Below, piece after piece: positions 57,428 to 64,000 of a stretch of 64,000 bases of DNA. Under the pieces are notes generated by a model. The model ran no database searches, had not been told where the DNA came from, and saw only the letters and a program-made list of their open reading frames with translations. The stretch's first letter is position 1. Each line of letters starts with the position of its first letter. Origin of the DNA: Capillimicrobium sp035565675 (GTDB lineage: Bacteria > Actinomycetota > Thermoleophilia > Solirubrobacterales > Solirubrobacteraceae); the NCBI GenBank assembly GCA_035565675.1, contig DATMSA010000091.1, forward strand, positions 1 to 64,000. Reading direction: 5' to 3'. A program made the translations under genes and the position numbers.

Positions 57428-58665
57428 GTCGTGTACTCCGCGTTGATCGTGATGTAGCCGTGGCCGAGGTCGGAGAAGAACACCTCGGTCTCGGCGCCTT
57501 CGCCCGGCAGGCCGATCTCGTACTCGACCTCGTCGCGCGCGGCGGCCGCCTCGAGCGCCTGCTGGTCCACCCGCACCGCCGCCCCGCCCGCGCACACCGG
57601 GATGCCCTCGATCGCGATGTCGAGCGGGACCGGCGCGCCGCCCGCGAGCGCGGCGCCGGCGGCCTGGGCGATGCGCCCCCAGTTGGGATCGCCGCCGTGC
57701 AGCGCGGTCTTCACCAGCGGCGAGTCGGCGACCGCCCGCGCGACCGCCTCGACCGCGCGCCCGTCGCCGCCGCGCACGACGACGCGGCCGACCCGCGCAG
57801 CGCCCTCGCCGTCGCGGACCATGAGGATCGCGAGCTGGCGCAGCAGCGCGTCGAGCGCCTCGCCGAAGCGCAGCTCGTCCTCGGTCTCGGGCTCCACGCG
57901 CACGCCGCTGGCGCCGGAGGCGATGAGGATCGCCGTGTCGTTGGTGGAGAGCTGGCCGTCGACCGAGCAGCGGTCGAACGAGCGCTTCACGCACACGCCG
58001 AGCAGCAGGTCGGCGGTCTCGGCGCTCAGCGCGGCGTCGGTCTCGACGAAGCAGAGCATCGTCGCGAAGCGCGGCGAGATCATCCCCGCGCCCTTGCACT
58101 GGGCGGCCAGCCGGACGCGGCCGGACGGGAGCTCGACGTCGAGCGTCGCGCGCTTGTCGATCGCGTCGGTCGTCTTGATCGCGTCGGCGAACTCGGCGGC
58201 CCCGCCGGGCGACAGGCGCCCGTTGGCGGCCAGCAGCCCGCGCACGACGAGCTGGCCGTCGAGCTGGACGCCGATGACGCCGGTCGAGGCGACCGCGACC
58301 TGGTCGGGCTCCACCCCCGACGCCATCGCGCCCGCGCCCTGCATGCGGGCCGCCTCGTCGAGGCCGGGCCGCCCGGTGGCCGCGTTCGCGTTGCCGGAGT
58401 TCGCGACGACGGCCCGCAGGCGGTCCAGGCGGGCGCGCTCGCGGGTCACCTGCACGGGCGCGGCGACCACCGCCGACGCGGTGAAGCGCGCGGCGGACAC
58501 GGCGTCCGGCGCGTCGCAGACCAGCAGCCCGACGTCGAGGCCGCCGCTGGGCTTTATCCCGGCGGCCACGCCGGCGGCCCGGAAGCCGGACGGCAGCGTG
58601 TCGTCGGGGGCCTCGGCGACGTGCTCGGGGCGCGGCACCCACCGCGAGGAGAAGAAGTCGCTCAC
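57424..58665 (-). CDS. argJ: Bifunctional ornithine acetyltransferase/N-acetylglutamate synthase
   Basis: 413 residues. The autocleavage site is in CKGAGMISPRFATMLCFVET; Thr of ATML (near 198) becomes the N terminus of the beta chain and catalytic nucleophile. Also seen are KPSGGLDVGLLVCDAP at the N terminus, NSGNANAATG and TALHGGDPNWGRIAQAAG. It recycles the acetyl group between acetylornithine and glutamate. GTG 58665 overlaps the argC stop. Confidence 0.95.
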   Translation of the reverse strand: MSDFFSSRWVPRPEHVAEAPDDTLPSGFRAAGVAAGIKPSGGLDVGLLVCDAPDAVSAARFTASAVVAAPVQVTRERARLDRLRAVVANSGNANAATGRPGLDEAARMQGAGAMASGVEPDQVAVASTGVIGVQLDGQLVVRGLLAANGRLSPGGAAEFADAIKTTDAIDKRATLDVELPSGRVRLAAQCKGAGMISPRFATMLCFVETDAALSAETADLLLGVCVKRSFDRCSVDGQLSTNDTAILIASGASGVRVEPETEDELRFGEALDALLRQLAILMVRDGEGAARVGRVVVRGGDGRAVEAVARAVADSPLVKTALHGGDPNWGRIAQAAGAALAGGAPVPLDIAIEGIPVCAGGAAVRVDQQALEAAAARDEVEYEIGLPGEGAETEVFFSDLGHGYITINAEYTT

Positions 58666-59663
58666 CGGATCCCTGCGCTCTCGTCGAAGCCGAACATGAC
58701 GTTCAGGCACTGCACGGCCTGCGACGCGGTGCCCTTCCACAGGTTGTCGATCGCGGAGAACACGAACACCTTGCCGGTGCGCTCGTCGGGGTGCACGAGG
58801 ATGCGGCAGAAGTTCGTCTCGCGCACGTCGCGCACGCCGGGCGGGCTCGCGACGAGCTCGACGAACGGCTCGTCGGCGTAGCGCTCCCCGTAGAGCGCGT
58901 GCACGTCGACGTCCTCGGTGAGCGTCGCGTAGCAGGAGAGCAGCTCGCCCTGGTCGAGCGGCAGCAGGTGGGGCGTGAACGTGGCGGTGAGGTCGCGGGC
59001 GCCGAGCGCGGCGAGCTCCTGGTCGATTTCGGGCGCGTGGCGGTGGCGGCCGATCCCGTACGGCTTGACGTTCTCGGCCACCGACACGAAGTGCGTCTTC
59101 TCGGTCGCGGCCCGCCCGGCGCCCGACACGCCGCTCTTGGCGTCGATGACGACGTCGGCCAGGTACGGCGCGATCGGCGCGAGGCCGAGGATCGCCGCGG
59201 TCGGGAAGCAGCCGGGGCCGGCGACGATCGTCGCCTCGGGCAGCCGGTCGCGGTACAGCTCCGGCAGCCCGTAGACGGCGCCGTCGATCAGCTCCGGGAC
59301 GGGATGCTCGACGTACCACTCCTCGTAGACGGCGACGTCGCGCAGGCGGAAGTCGGCGCTGAGGTCGACGACGCGGATCCCGCGCTCGTGCAGCTCGGCG
59401 ACCGTCGGGGCGGCGGCGCCGTGCGGGTAGGCGACGACGGCCGCGTCGATCTGCCCGAGCTCGTCGATCTCGTAGGCGTCCATGACGAGCGGCACGCGGT
59501 GGTGCGGGTACAGGTCGTCGAGCCGCCGGCCGGCGTCCGAGCGCGACGTGACGGCCACGAGGTCGAAGTGCGGGTGCGCCCACAACAGGCGGGCCGCGAG
59601 CGCGCCCGCGAACCCGGACGCGCCGAGCACGGCGACGGACGGCCCGTCCGCGCCGCTACCCAC
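58662..59663 (-). CDS. argC: N-acetyl-gamma-glutamyl-phosphate reductase
   Basis: 333 residues. The NADP site is VAVLGASGFAGALAARLL (about 10-27); the catalytic Cys is in VAGPGCFPTAAILGL (near 152), and AKSGVSGAGRAATE and HLLPLDQGELLSCYATL follow. GTG 59663 overlaps the pheT stop by 8 bases, tying the arg genes to the pheST transcript. Confidence 0.96.
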   Translation of the reverse strand: MGSGADGPSVAVLGASGFAGALAARLLWAHPHFDLVAVTSRSDAGRRLDDLYPHHRVPLVMDAYEIDELGQIDAAVVAYPHGAAAPTVAELHERGIRVVDLSADFRLRDVAVYEEWYVEHPVPELIDGAVYGLPELYRDRLPEATIVAGPGCFPTAAILGLAPIAPYLADVVIDAKSGVSGAGRAATEKTHFVSVAENVKPYGIGRHRHAPEIDQELAALGARDLTATFTPHLLPLDQGELLSCYATLTEDVDVHALYGERYADEPFVELVASPPGVRDVRETNFCRILVHPDERTGKVFVFSAIDNLWKGTASQAVQCLNVMFGFDESAGIR

Positions 59664-62082
59664 GGGGCGTCACCCCCAGGCCGGCGAGCTTGGCGAGGAT
59701 CTTCTCGCGCAGGCCGTTGACCTCGTCGTCGGTGAGCGTGCGGTCGGGCGCGGCGAACGCGAGGTGCAGCGCCAGCGACACCTCCCCGTCGCGCTCGAAG
59801 CGGTCGAACACCTCGACGTCGCGCAGCAGCTTCCCGCCCGCGTCGCGGATCGCCGCGACGACCTCGGCGGCCGACCGCACGCCCACCAGCAGCGACAGGT
59901 CCTGGCGCACGGGCGGGAACGTGGTCACGTCCCGGTAGACCGGCACCTCGGGCGCCCGCGCGGCGATCTTGCCCAGGTCGACGGCGAACGCGGCGCCGCC
60001 GTCGAGGTCCCACTCGCGCGCGACGAGCGGGTGCAGCTCGCCGGCGAAGCCCAGCCGCTCGCCGTCGCCGGCGACGATCTCGGCGGCGCGACCCGGGTGC
60101 AGGAACGGCCAGTCCGACGACGGGCGCGCCTCCCACGGCACGCGCAGCGTGTCGAGGATCGCGCCGACCAGCGCCTTGATCGCGAAGAAGTCGGCGGCCG
60201 GCGGGCGCGGCGTGCGCCATGTCGGGTCCTGCGGCGGGCCGACCAACAGCGCGCCGAGCCCATGGTGCTCGTCGGCCGGCGAGGGCCGTTGCGCGCCGTC
60301 GCCGTCCTGCGGCCAGGCCCGGTACACGGTGCCGCTGTCGAACAGGGCGACCCGCTCGACGCCGTGGGCGAGGTTGTGGCGCGCGGCGTCCAGCAGCGAC
60401 CCCATCAGCGTGGGCCGCAGGATCGCGTCCTCCTCGCTCATCGGGTTCTCGAGCTCGACGACGCGGCGCAGCGGCGCGCCCTCGGGCACCCGCAGCCGGT
60501 CCAGCAGCGCCGGGGACGCGAACGACCAGCCGGCGATCTCCTGCACGCCGCGGCCGACGAGGACGTCCTCGGCGCGGCGGCGCACGCGCTGGGGCCAGGT
60601 GAGCCGCGCGCCCGGGCGGCCGGTGGGCAGCGTGGCGGGCAGCTCGTCGAGCGCGGCGAGGCGCGCGACCTCCTCGATCACGTCGGCCTCGCGAGTGACG
60701 TCCAGGCGCCGCCAGTGCGGCACGGTCACGTCGAGCCCGTCGTCGGCGTCGGTCACGCCGAAGCCGATCGCGCGCAGCACCTCGGCCTGGCGCGTGCGCG
60801 GTACGTCGATGCCCAGCAGCGAGCGCACGCGCGTCTCGCGCAGCCGGATGACCACGGGCTGCGGGTCGGTGACGCCCGGCGCGGCCACGTCGATCCACCC
60901 GGGCCGCCGCGTCGCGCCGGTCAGCTCCTCCATGAGGCGCAGCGCGACCGCCTGGGCCTCGACCGTCGACTCCGGCGACAGGCCGTCGGCGAAGCGGCTG
61001 GACGCCTCGGTGCGCAGGCCCAGCGCGGTGGACGTGGCGTGGATGTTCGGCCCGTCCCACGTCGCCATCTCGATCAGCACGCGGGTGGTGCCCTCGTGGA
61101 CCTCCGAGCGGGCGCCGCCCATGATCCCGGCGATCGAGGTCGGGCCGTCGGCGTCCTCGATGACCATCCCGTCGGGCGGCATCGTGCGGACCTGGTCGTC
61201 GAGCGTGGTGACCTGCTCGCCCGGCGTGGCGCGCCGCACGACGAGCCGCCCGCCGGCGATCCGGTCGAGGTCGAACGCGTGCACCGGCTGGCCGGTGAGC
61301 AGCATCACGTAGTTGGTGATGTCGACGACGTTGTTGATCGGGCGCTGACCGGACGCCATCAGGCGCTGCTTGAGCCACCACGGCGACTCGCCGATCGTCA
61401 CGCCGTCGAAGGCGACCGCGGTGAAGCGCGGGCACAGGTCGGGGTCGCGCACCTCGATCGCCACGCCGTCGATGCCGGTCGGCGCGCCGAGGTCGATCCC
61501 GTCCCACGGCGGCGGCGCCAGCGGCGCGCCCGTGGCCGCGTGCACCTCGCGCGCGACGCCGTAGACGCCGAGGCAGTCGGGCCGGTTGGGCGTGATCTCC
61601 AGCTCGAGGACGTCGGTGGCGATCGGCAGCACCTGGGCCAGGAACGTGCCGGGCGCGAGGTCGTCGTCGAGGACCATGATCCCCTCGTGGAGGGTCCCGA
61701 TGCCGACCTCGTCCTCGGCCAGGATCATCCCCTCCGACGGCTCGCCGCGCAGCTTGGCCTTCTTCAGGCGCGTGCCATCGGGCATGATCGCGCCGGGCTT
61801 GGCGACCGCGACGGTCTGGCCGGCGGCGACGTTCGGCGCGCCGCAGACGATGTGCGACGGCGTGCCGGTGCCGACGTCGACCGTGCAGACCGACAGGCGG
61901 TCGGCGTTGGGGTGCTGCTCGCGGGTGAGCACCTTCCCGACGACGAAGTGCTCGAGCTCGGAGACGCCGTGGTGGTGGATGCGGTTGACCTCGGTGCCGG
62001 TCATCGCGAGGCGGTCGGCGATCGCACGCGGCGTCATGACCGGCTCGCAGTACTGAAACAGCCAGCTCAGCGGGAGTCTCAT
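59656..62082 (-). CDS. pheT: Phenylalanyl-tRNA synthetase beta subunit
   Basis: 808 residues, full length. In order: tRNA-binding OB domain (VGKVLTREQHPNADRLSVC, about 47-65), B3/B4 editing region (NNVVDITNYVMLLTGQPVHA), B5, the synthetase-like core and C-terminal FDX-ACB anticodon domain (FPPVRQDLSLLVG onward). ATG 62082 overlaps the pheS stop (ATGA). Confidence 0.97.
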   Translation of the reverse strand: MRLPLSWLFQYCEPVMTPRAIADRLAMTGTEVNRIHHHGVSELEHFVVGKVLTREQHPNADRLSVCTVDVGTGTPSHIVCGAPNVAAGQTVAVAKPGAIMPDGTRLKKAKLRGEPSEGMILAEDEVGIGTLHEGIMVLDDDLAPGTFLAQVLPIATDVLELEITPNRPDCLGVYGVAREVHAATGAPLAPPPWDGIDLGAPTGIDGVAIEVRDPDLCPRFTAVAFDGVTIGESPWWLKQRLMASGQRPINNVVDITNYVMLLTGQPVHAFDLDRIAGGRLVVRRATPGEQVTTLDDQVRTMPPDGMVIEDADGPTSIAGIMGGARSEVHEGTTRVLIEMATWDGPNIHATSTALGLRTEASSRFADGLSPESTVEAQAVALRLMEELTGATRRPGWIDVAAPGVTDPQPVVIRLRETRVRSLLGIDVPRTRQAEVLRAIGFGVTDADDGLDVTVPHWRRLDVTREADVIEEVARLAALDELPATLPTGRPGARLTWPQRVRRRAEDVLVGRGVQEIAGWSFASPALLDRLRVPEGAPLRRVVELENPMSEEDAILRPTLMGSLLDAARHNLAHGVERVALFDSGTVYRAWPQDGDGAQRPSPADEHHGLGALLVGPPQDPTWRTPRPPAADFFAIKALVGAILDTLRVPWEARPSSDWPFLHPGRAAEIVAGDGERLGFAGELHPLVAREWDLDGGAAFAVDLGKIAARAPEVPVYRDVTTFPPVRQDLSLLVGVRSAAEVVAAIRDAGGKLLRDVEVFDRFERDGEVSLALHLAFAAPDRTLTDDEVNGLREKILAKLAGLGVTPRG

Positions 62083-63116
62083 CCGAACTGCTCCAGGACC
62101 CGGACGTCGTTGGCGTACAGCGTGCGGATGTCCGGGATGCCGTACTTGAGGGCGGCGATCCGCTCGATGCCCATCCCGAACGCGAACCCCTGGATCTCCT
62201 CGGGGTCGTAGCCGTGCTCGCGCACGTAGCCGAACACGTTGGGGTCGACCATGCCGGCGCCGAGGATCTCCAGCCAGCCGGTGCCCTTGCACACCTGGCA
62301 GGGCGACCCGTCGCGGGCGCAGTTGAAGCAGGAGACGTCGACCTCGACGCTCGGCTCGGTGAACGGGAAGAAGTGGGGCCGCAGGCGCACCTCGCGGTCA
62401 CTGCCGAAGATCGCGCGGCTGAAGTCCAGCAGCGTGCCCTTCAGGTCGGCGAGCGTGATGTCCCTGTCGACGGCCAGCCCCTCGACCTGGTGGAACTGGG
62501 GCGTGTGCGTGGCGTCGCTGTCGCGGCGGTAGACGCGGCCGGGGATGATCACGTACAGCGGCGGCGGCTCGGCCTCCATCGCGCGGATCTGCATCGGTGA
62601 CGTGTGCGTGCGCAGGACGACGTCGTCGCCGGCGTAGAACGTGTCGGTGCGGCCGCGGGCCGGGTGCGTCGGCGCGTGGTTGAGGGCATCGAAGTTGTAG
62701 TAGACGGTTTCGACCTCCGGCCCCTCCAGGACGCGGAAGCCGAGGCCGACGAACACGTCCTCGATCTCGCGGCGCGTCTGGGTGAGCACGTGCAGGCGGC
62801 CGACGGTCTGCGGCGGGTCGCCGGGCAGCGTGACGTCGACGCGGTCGGTGCGCAGTCGCTCGTCGAGCTCGGCGGCCTCGAGCTGCGCGGCGCGCGCGGC
62901 GATGGCGGCCTCCAGCTCGCGGCGGACGACGTTGGCGGCCTTGCCGACGACGCCGCGCTGCTCGGGCGGCAGCTCGGCGACGCCGCGCAGGATCTGCGGC
63001 AGCTCGGCCTTGCGGCCCAGGAACTGGACGCGCACCTGCTCCAGGGCGTCGGTGGTGGCCGCCTGCGCGATGGCGGCGCGGGCCTCGGCGGCGATCTGGT
63101 CGATGCGGTCGGTCAT
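62079..63116 (-). CDS. pheS: Phenylalanyl-tRNA synthetase alpha subunit
   Basis: 345 residues, class II core. N-terminal coiled coil, then motif 2 (IPGRVYRRDSDATHTPQFHQ, about 195-214) and motif 3 (GFAFGMGIERIAALKYGI, near 309-326). A four-Cys insert (CFNCARDGSPCQVCKGTGW, near 258-276) is a zinc-knuckle variant found in many bacterial PheS. ATG 63116 overlaps the methyltransferase stop. Confidence 0.97.
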   Translation of the reverse strand: MTDRIDQIAAEARAAIAQAATTDALEQVRVQFLGRKAELPQILRGVAELPPEQRGVVGKAANVVRRELEAAIAARAAQLEAAELDERLRTDRVDVTLPGDPPQTVGRLHVLTQTRREIEDVFVGLGFRVLEGPEVETVYYNFDALNHAPTHPARGRTDTFYAGDDVVLRTHTSPMQIRAMEAEPPPLYVIIPGRVYRRDSDATHTPQFHQVEGLAVDRDITLADLKGTLLDFSRAIFGSDREVRLRPHFFPFTEPSVEVDVSCFNCARDGSPCQVCKGTGWLEILGAGMVDPNVFGYVREHGYDPEEIQGFAFGMGIERIAALKYGIPDIRTLYANDVRVLEQFG

Positions 63117-63799
63117 GGGGTCAGAGAGAGCTCGTAGAGGGCGATGGTCGCCGCCATCGCGGCGTTGAGGGACTCGGTGGCGATCGGGATGTGGGCGACG
63201 CGGTCGCATCCTTCCACGACCTCGGGGGGCAGCCCTTCCCGCTCGGCGCCGACGACGACGGTGGCGTCGGGCGCGGGCGCGAGCTCCCGCAGGGGATCGC
63301 CGGCCCGCGCGACGAGCGCGATCGTCTCGCCGGGGAGCTCGTCCACGCGCTCCACCCGGGCCACCGGGACGGCGAACAGCGCGCCCATCGAGGCGCGCAC
63401 CGCCTTGGGCCCGTACGGGTCGGCGGTGTGCGGCCCGATCGCCGCGCTCGCCGCCCCGAACGCGGCGGCAGCGCGCAGGACGGTGCCGACGTTGCCGGGG
63501 TCGCGCACGCCCCACAGCGCCACGCACCGCGGCCCGAGCGGCTGCGGCGCCCACCGCTCGCGGTAGACGGCCAGCGCGCGCGTGCCCGACCCGAGCGCCG
63601 ACACGCCCGCCAGCACCGACGGCTCGACCTCGGTGCCCGCCAGGCCGCTGCCGGCGGCGGCGAACCGCTCCAGCGGCTCCCAGCCGGCGGCGTCCGCGGC
63701 GGCGAGCAGGTCCTCGCCCTCGGCGACGAAGCGGCCGTCGCGGCGGCGCTGGAGCCGGCGGATCGTCTTCAGGCGGTCGTTGTGGGTGGACGTGATCAT
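63113..63799 (-). CDS. TrmH/SpoU-family RNA 2'-O-methyltransferase
   Basis: 228 residues. N-terminal substrate-binding domain (RDGRFVAEGEDLLAAADAAG) and C-terminal SPOUT knot: motif 1 LWGVRDPGNVGTVLRAAAAFG (two short halves here), motif 2 VVVGAEREGLPPEV (about 174-187) and motif 3 HIPIATESLNAAMAATIALYE. SAM-dependent methylation of rRNA or tRNA; target nucleotide not determinable. ATG 63799 begins directly after the terminator's T-tract and the gene overlaps pheS by 4 bases. Likely the first gene of the pheST-argCJBD transcript. Confidence 0.93.
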   Translation of the reverse strand: MITSTHNDRLKTIRRLQRRRDGRFVAEGEDLLAAADAAGWEPLERFAAAGSGLAGTEVEPSVLAGVSALGSGTRALAVYRERWAPQPLGPRCVALWGVRDPGNVGTVLRAAAAFGAASAAIGPHTADPYGPKAVRASMGALFAVPVARVERVDELPGETIALVARAGDPLRELAPAPDATVVVGAEREGLPPEVVEGCDRVAHIPIATESLNAAMAATIALYELSLTP

Positions 63800-63805
63800 G
63801 GAACG

Positions 63806-63832
63806 AAAAAGGGCGCCGTGGTCGCGGCGCCC
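63806..63832 (-). terminator. Rho-independent terminator (or attenuator) after rplT
   Basis: On the minus strand GGGCGCCG pairs with CGGCGCCC around a 6-base loop, followed at once by five T. It lies 32 bases after the rplT stop and 6 bases before the methyltransferase ATG. This would end the infC-rpmI-rplT transcript or set read-through into pheST. Confidence 0.85.
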
Positions 63833-63864
63833 TCGAGGTCTGCGGTCGTTCTGTCTGCCTGCGG

Positions 63865-64000
63865 TCAGGCGGCAGCCGACGCCTCTCGGGCGGCCTCGGC
63901 AAAACGTCGGAAGGTGTCGGCGTCGCGCACGGCGATGTCGGCCAGGACCTTGCGGTCCAGCTCGATGCCGGCCAGCTTCAGACCGTGCATGAACTGCCCG
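63865..64000 (-). CDS. rplT: 50S ribosomal protein L20, C-terminal part (continues off the right edge)
   Basis: The last 45 codons are present. FMHGLKLAGIELDRKVLADI, then AVRDADTFRRFAEAAREASA, ends at TGA 63865-63867. HGLKLAGIELDRKVLADLA is the highly conserved L20 C terminus that contacts 23S rRNA. Position before pheST matches the common infC-rpmI-rplT-pheST order. Confidence 0.95.
   Translation of the reverse strand, partial: GQFMHGLKLAGIELDRKVLADIAVRDADTFRRFAEAAREASAAA

Overview
The window is about 74% G+C by eye and carries genes typical of Actinomycetota: menaquinone biosynthesis through isochorismate, GatCAB, a pheST-argCJBD run, an Lrp-controlled polyamine operon, and many GTG/TTG starts with 4-base ATGA or GTGA overlaps. 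The gene set, including a long DUF6909-type protein and a bacterial DUF2419 protein, points to the class Thermoleophilia (Solirubrobacterales-like). That placement is inferred from gene content, not from a 16S gene. I saw no rRNA, tRNA, CRISPR array or replication origin. No stretch above 300 bases lacks a gene or element.

Layout. 1-35: 5' end of a probable IS110-type transposase leaving the window. 179-6207: a DAO-family oxidoreductase with menH (minus), menD (plus), a DUF2807 lipoprotein and menF (minus). 6215-9200: ilvN, ilvB and three small proteins (minus). 9360-14864: a DUF6909-like protein, a small protein ending in Gly-Gly with a membrane partner, a DUF4232 secreted protein, a serine hydrolase and an AIM24 protein. 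14886-19284: gatB, gatA, gatC, a membrane protein and folD (minus). 19372-24127: an M23 endopeptidase, a UvrD/PcrA helicase carrying a 194-residue mini-intein, an aminoglycoside-phosphotransferase-like remnant, and a queuosine-salvage hydrolase (Qng1/DUF2419). 24124-27209: MOSC protein, cysE, cysK and a secreted protein.

27244-28230 is the most unusual segment. A 943-base insert, plainly lower in G+C than its surroundings, sits between two perfect 22-base direct repeats. One repeat contains the last codons of an rrf2 regulator gene. The insert carries two overlapping unknown genes and no recombinase. It looks like a very small integrated element whose attachment site is the 3' end of rrf2.

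28222-39912: rrf2, vanZ-like, an HDOD-LuxR regulator, gltX, nfo, ppk2, dnaE, a GNAT acetyltransferase, and a SIS-domain plus maltokinase-like pair. 39976-49801: a nearly gapless 11-gene plus-strand run (Lrp, glycosyltransferase, PotDBCA, aldehyde dehydrogenase, FAD oxidoreductase and three small genes) that looks like polyamine import and catabolism with an unexpected glycosyltransferase. 49836-53392: a MerR-type regulator convergent with a 1044-residue coiled-coil protein. 53474-64000 (minus): a 53-residue membrane protein, argG, a secreted protein, argD, argB, argJ, argC, pheT, pheS, an rRNA/tRNA methyltransferase, a clear rho-independent terminator, and the 3' end of rplT.
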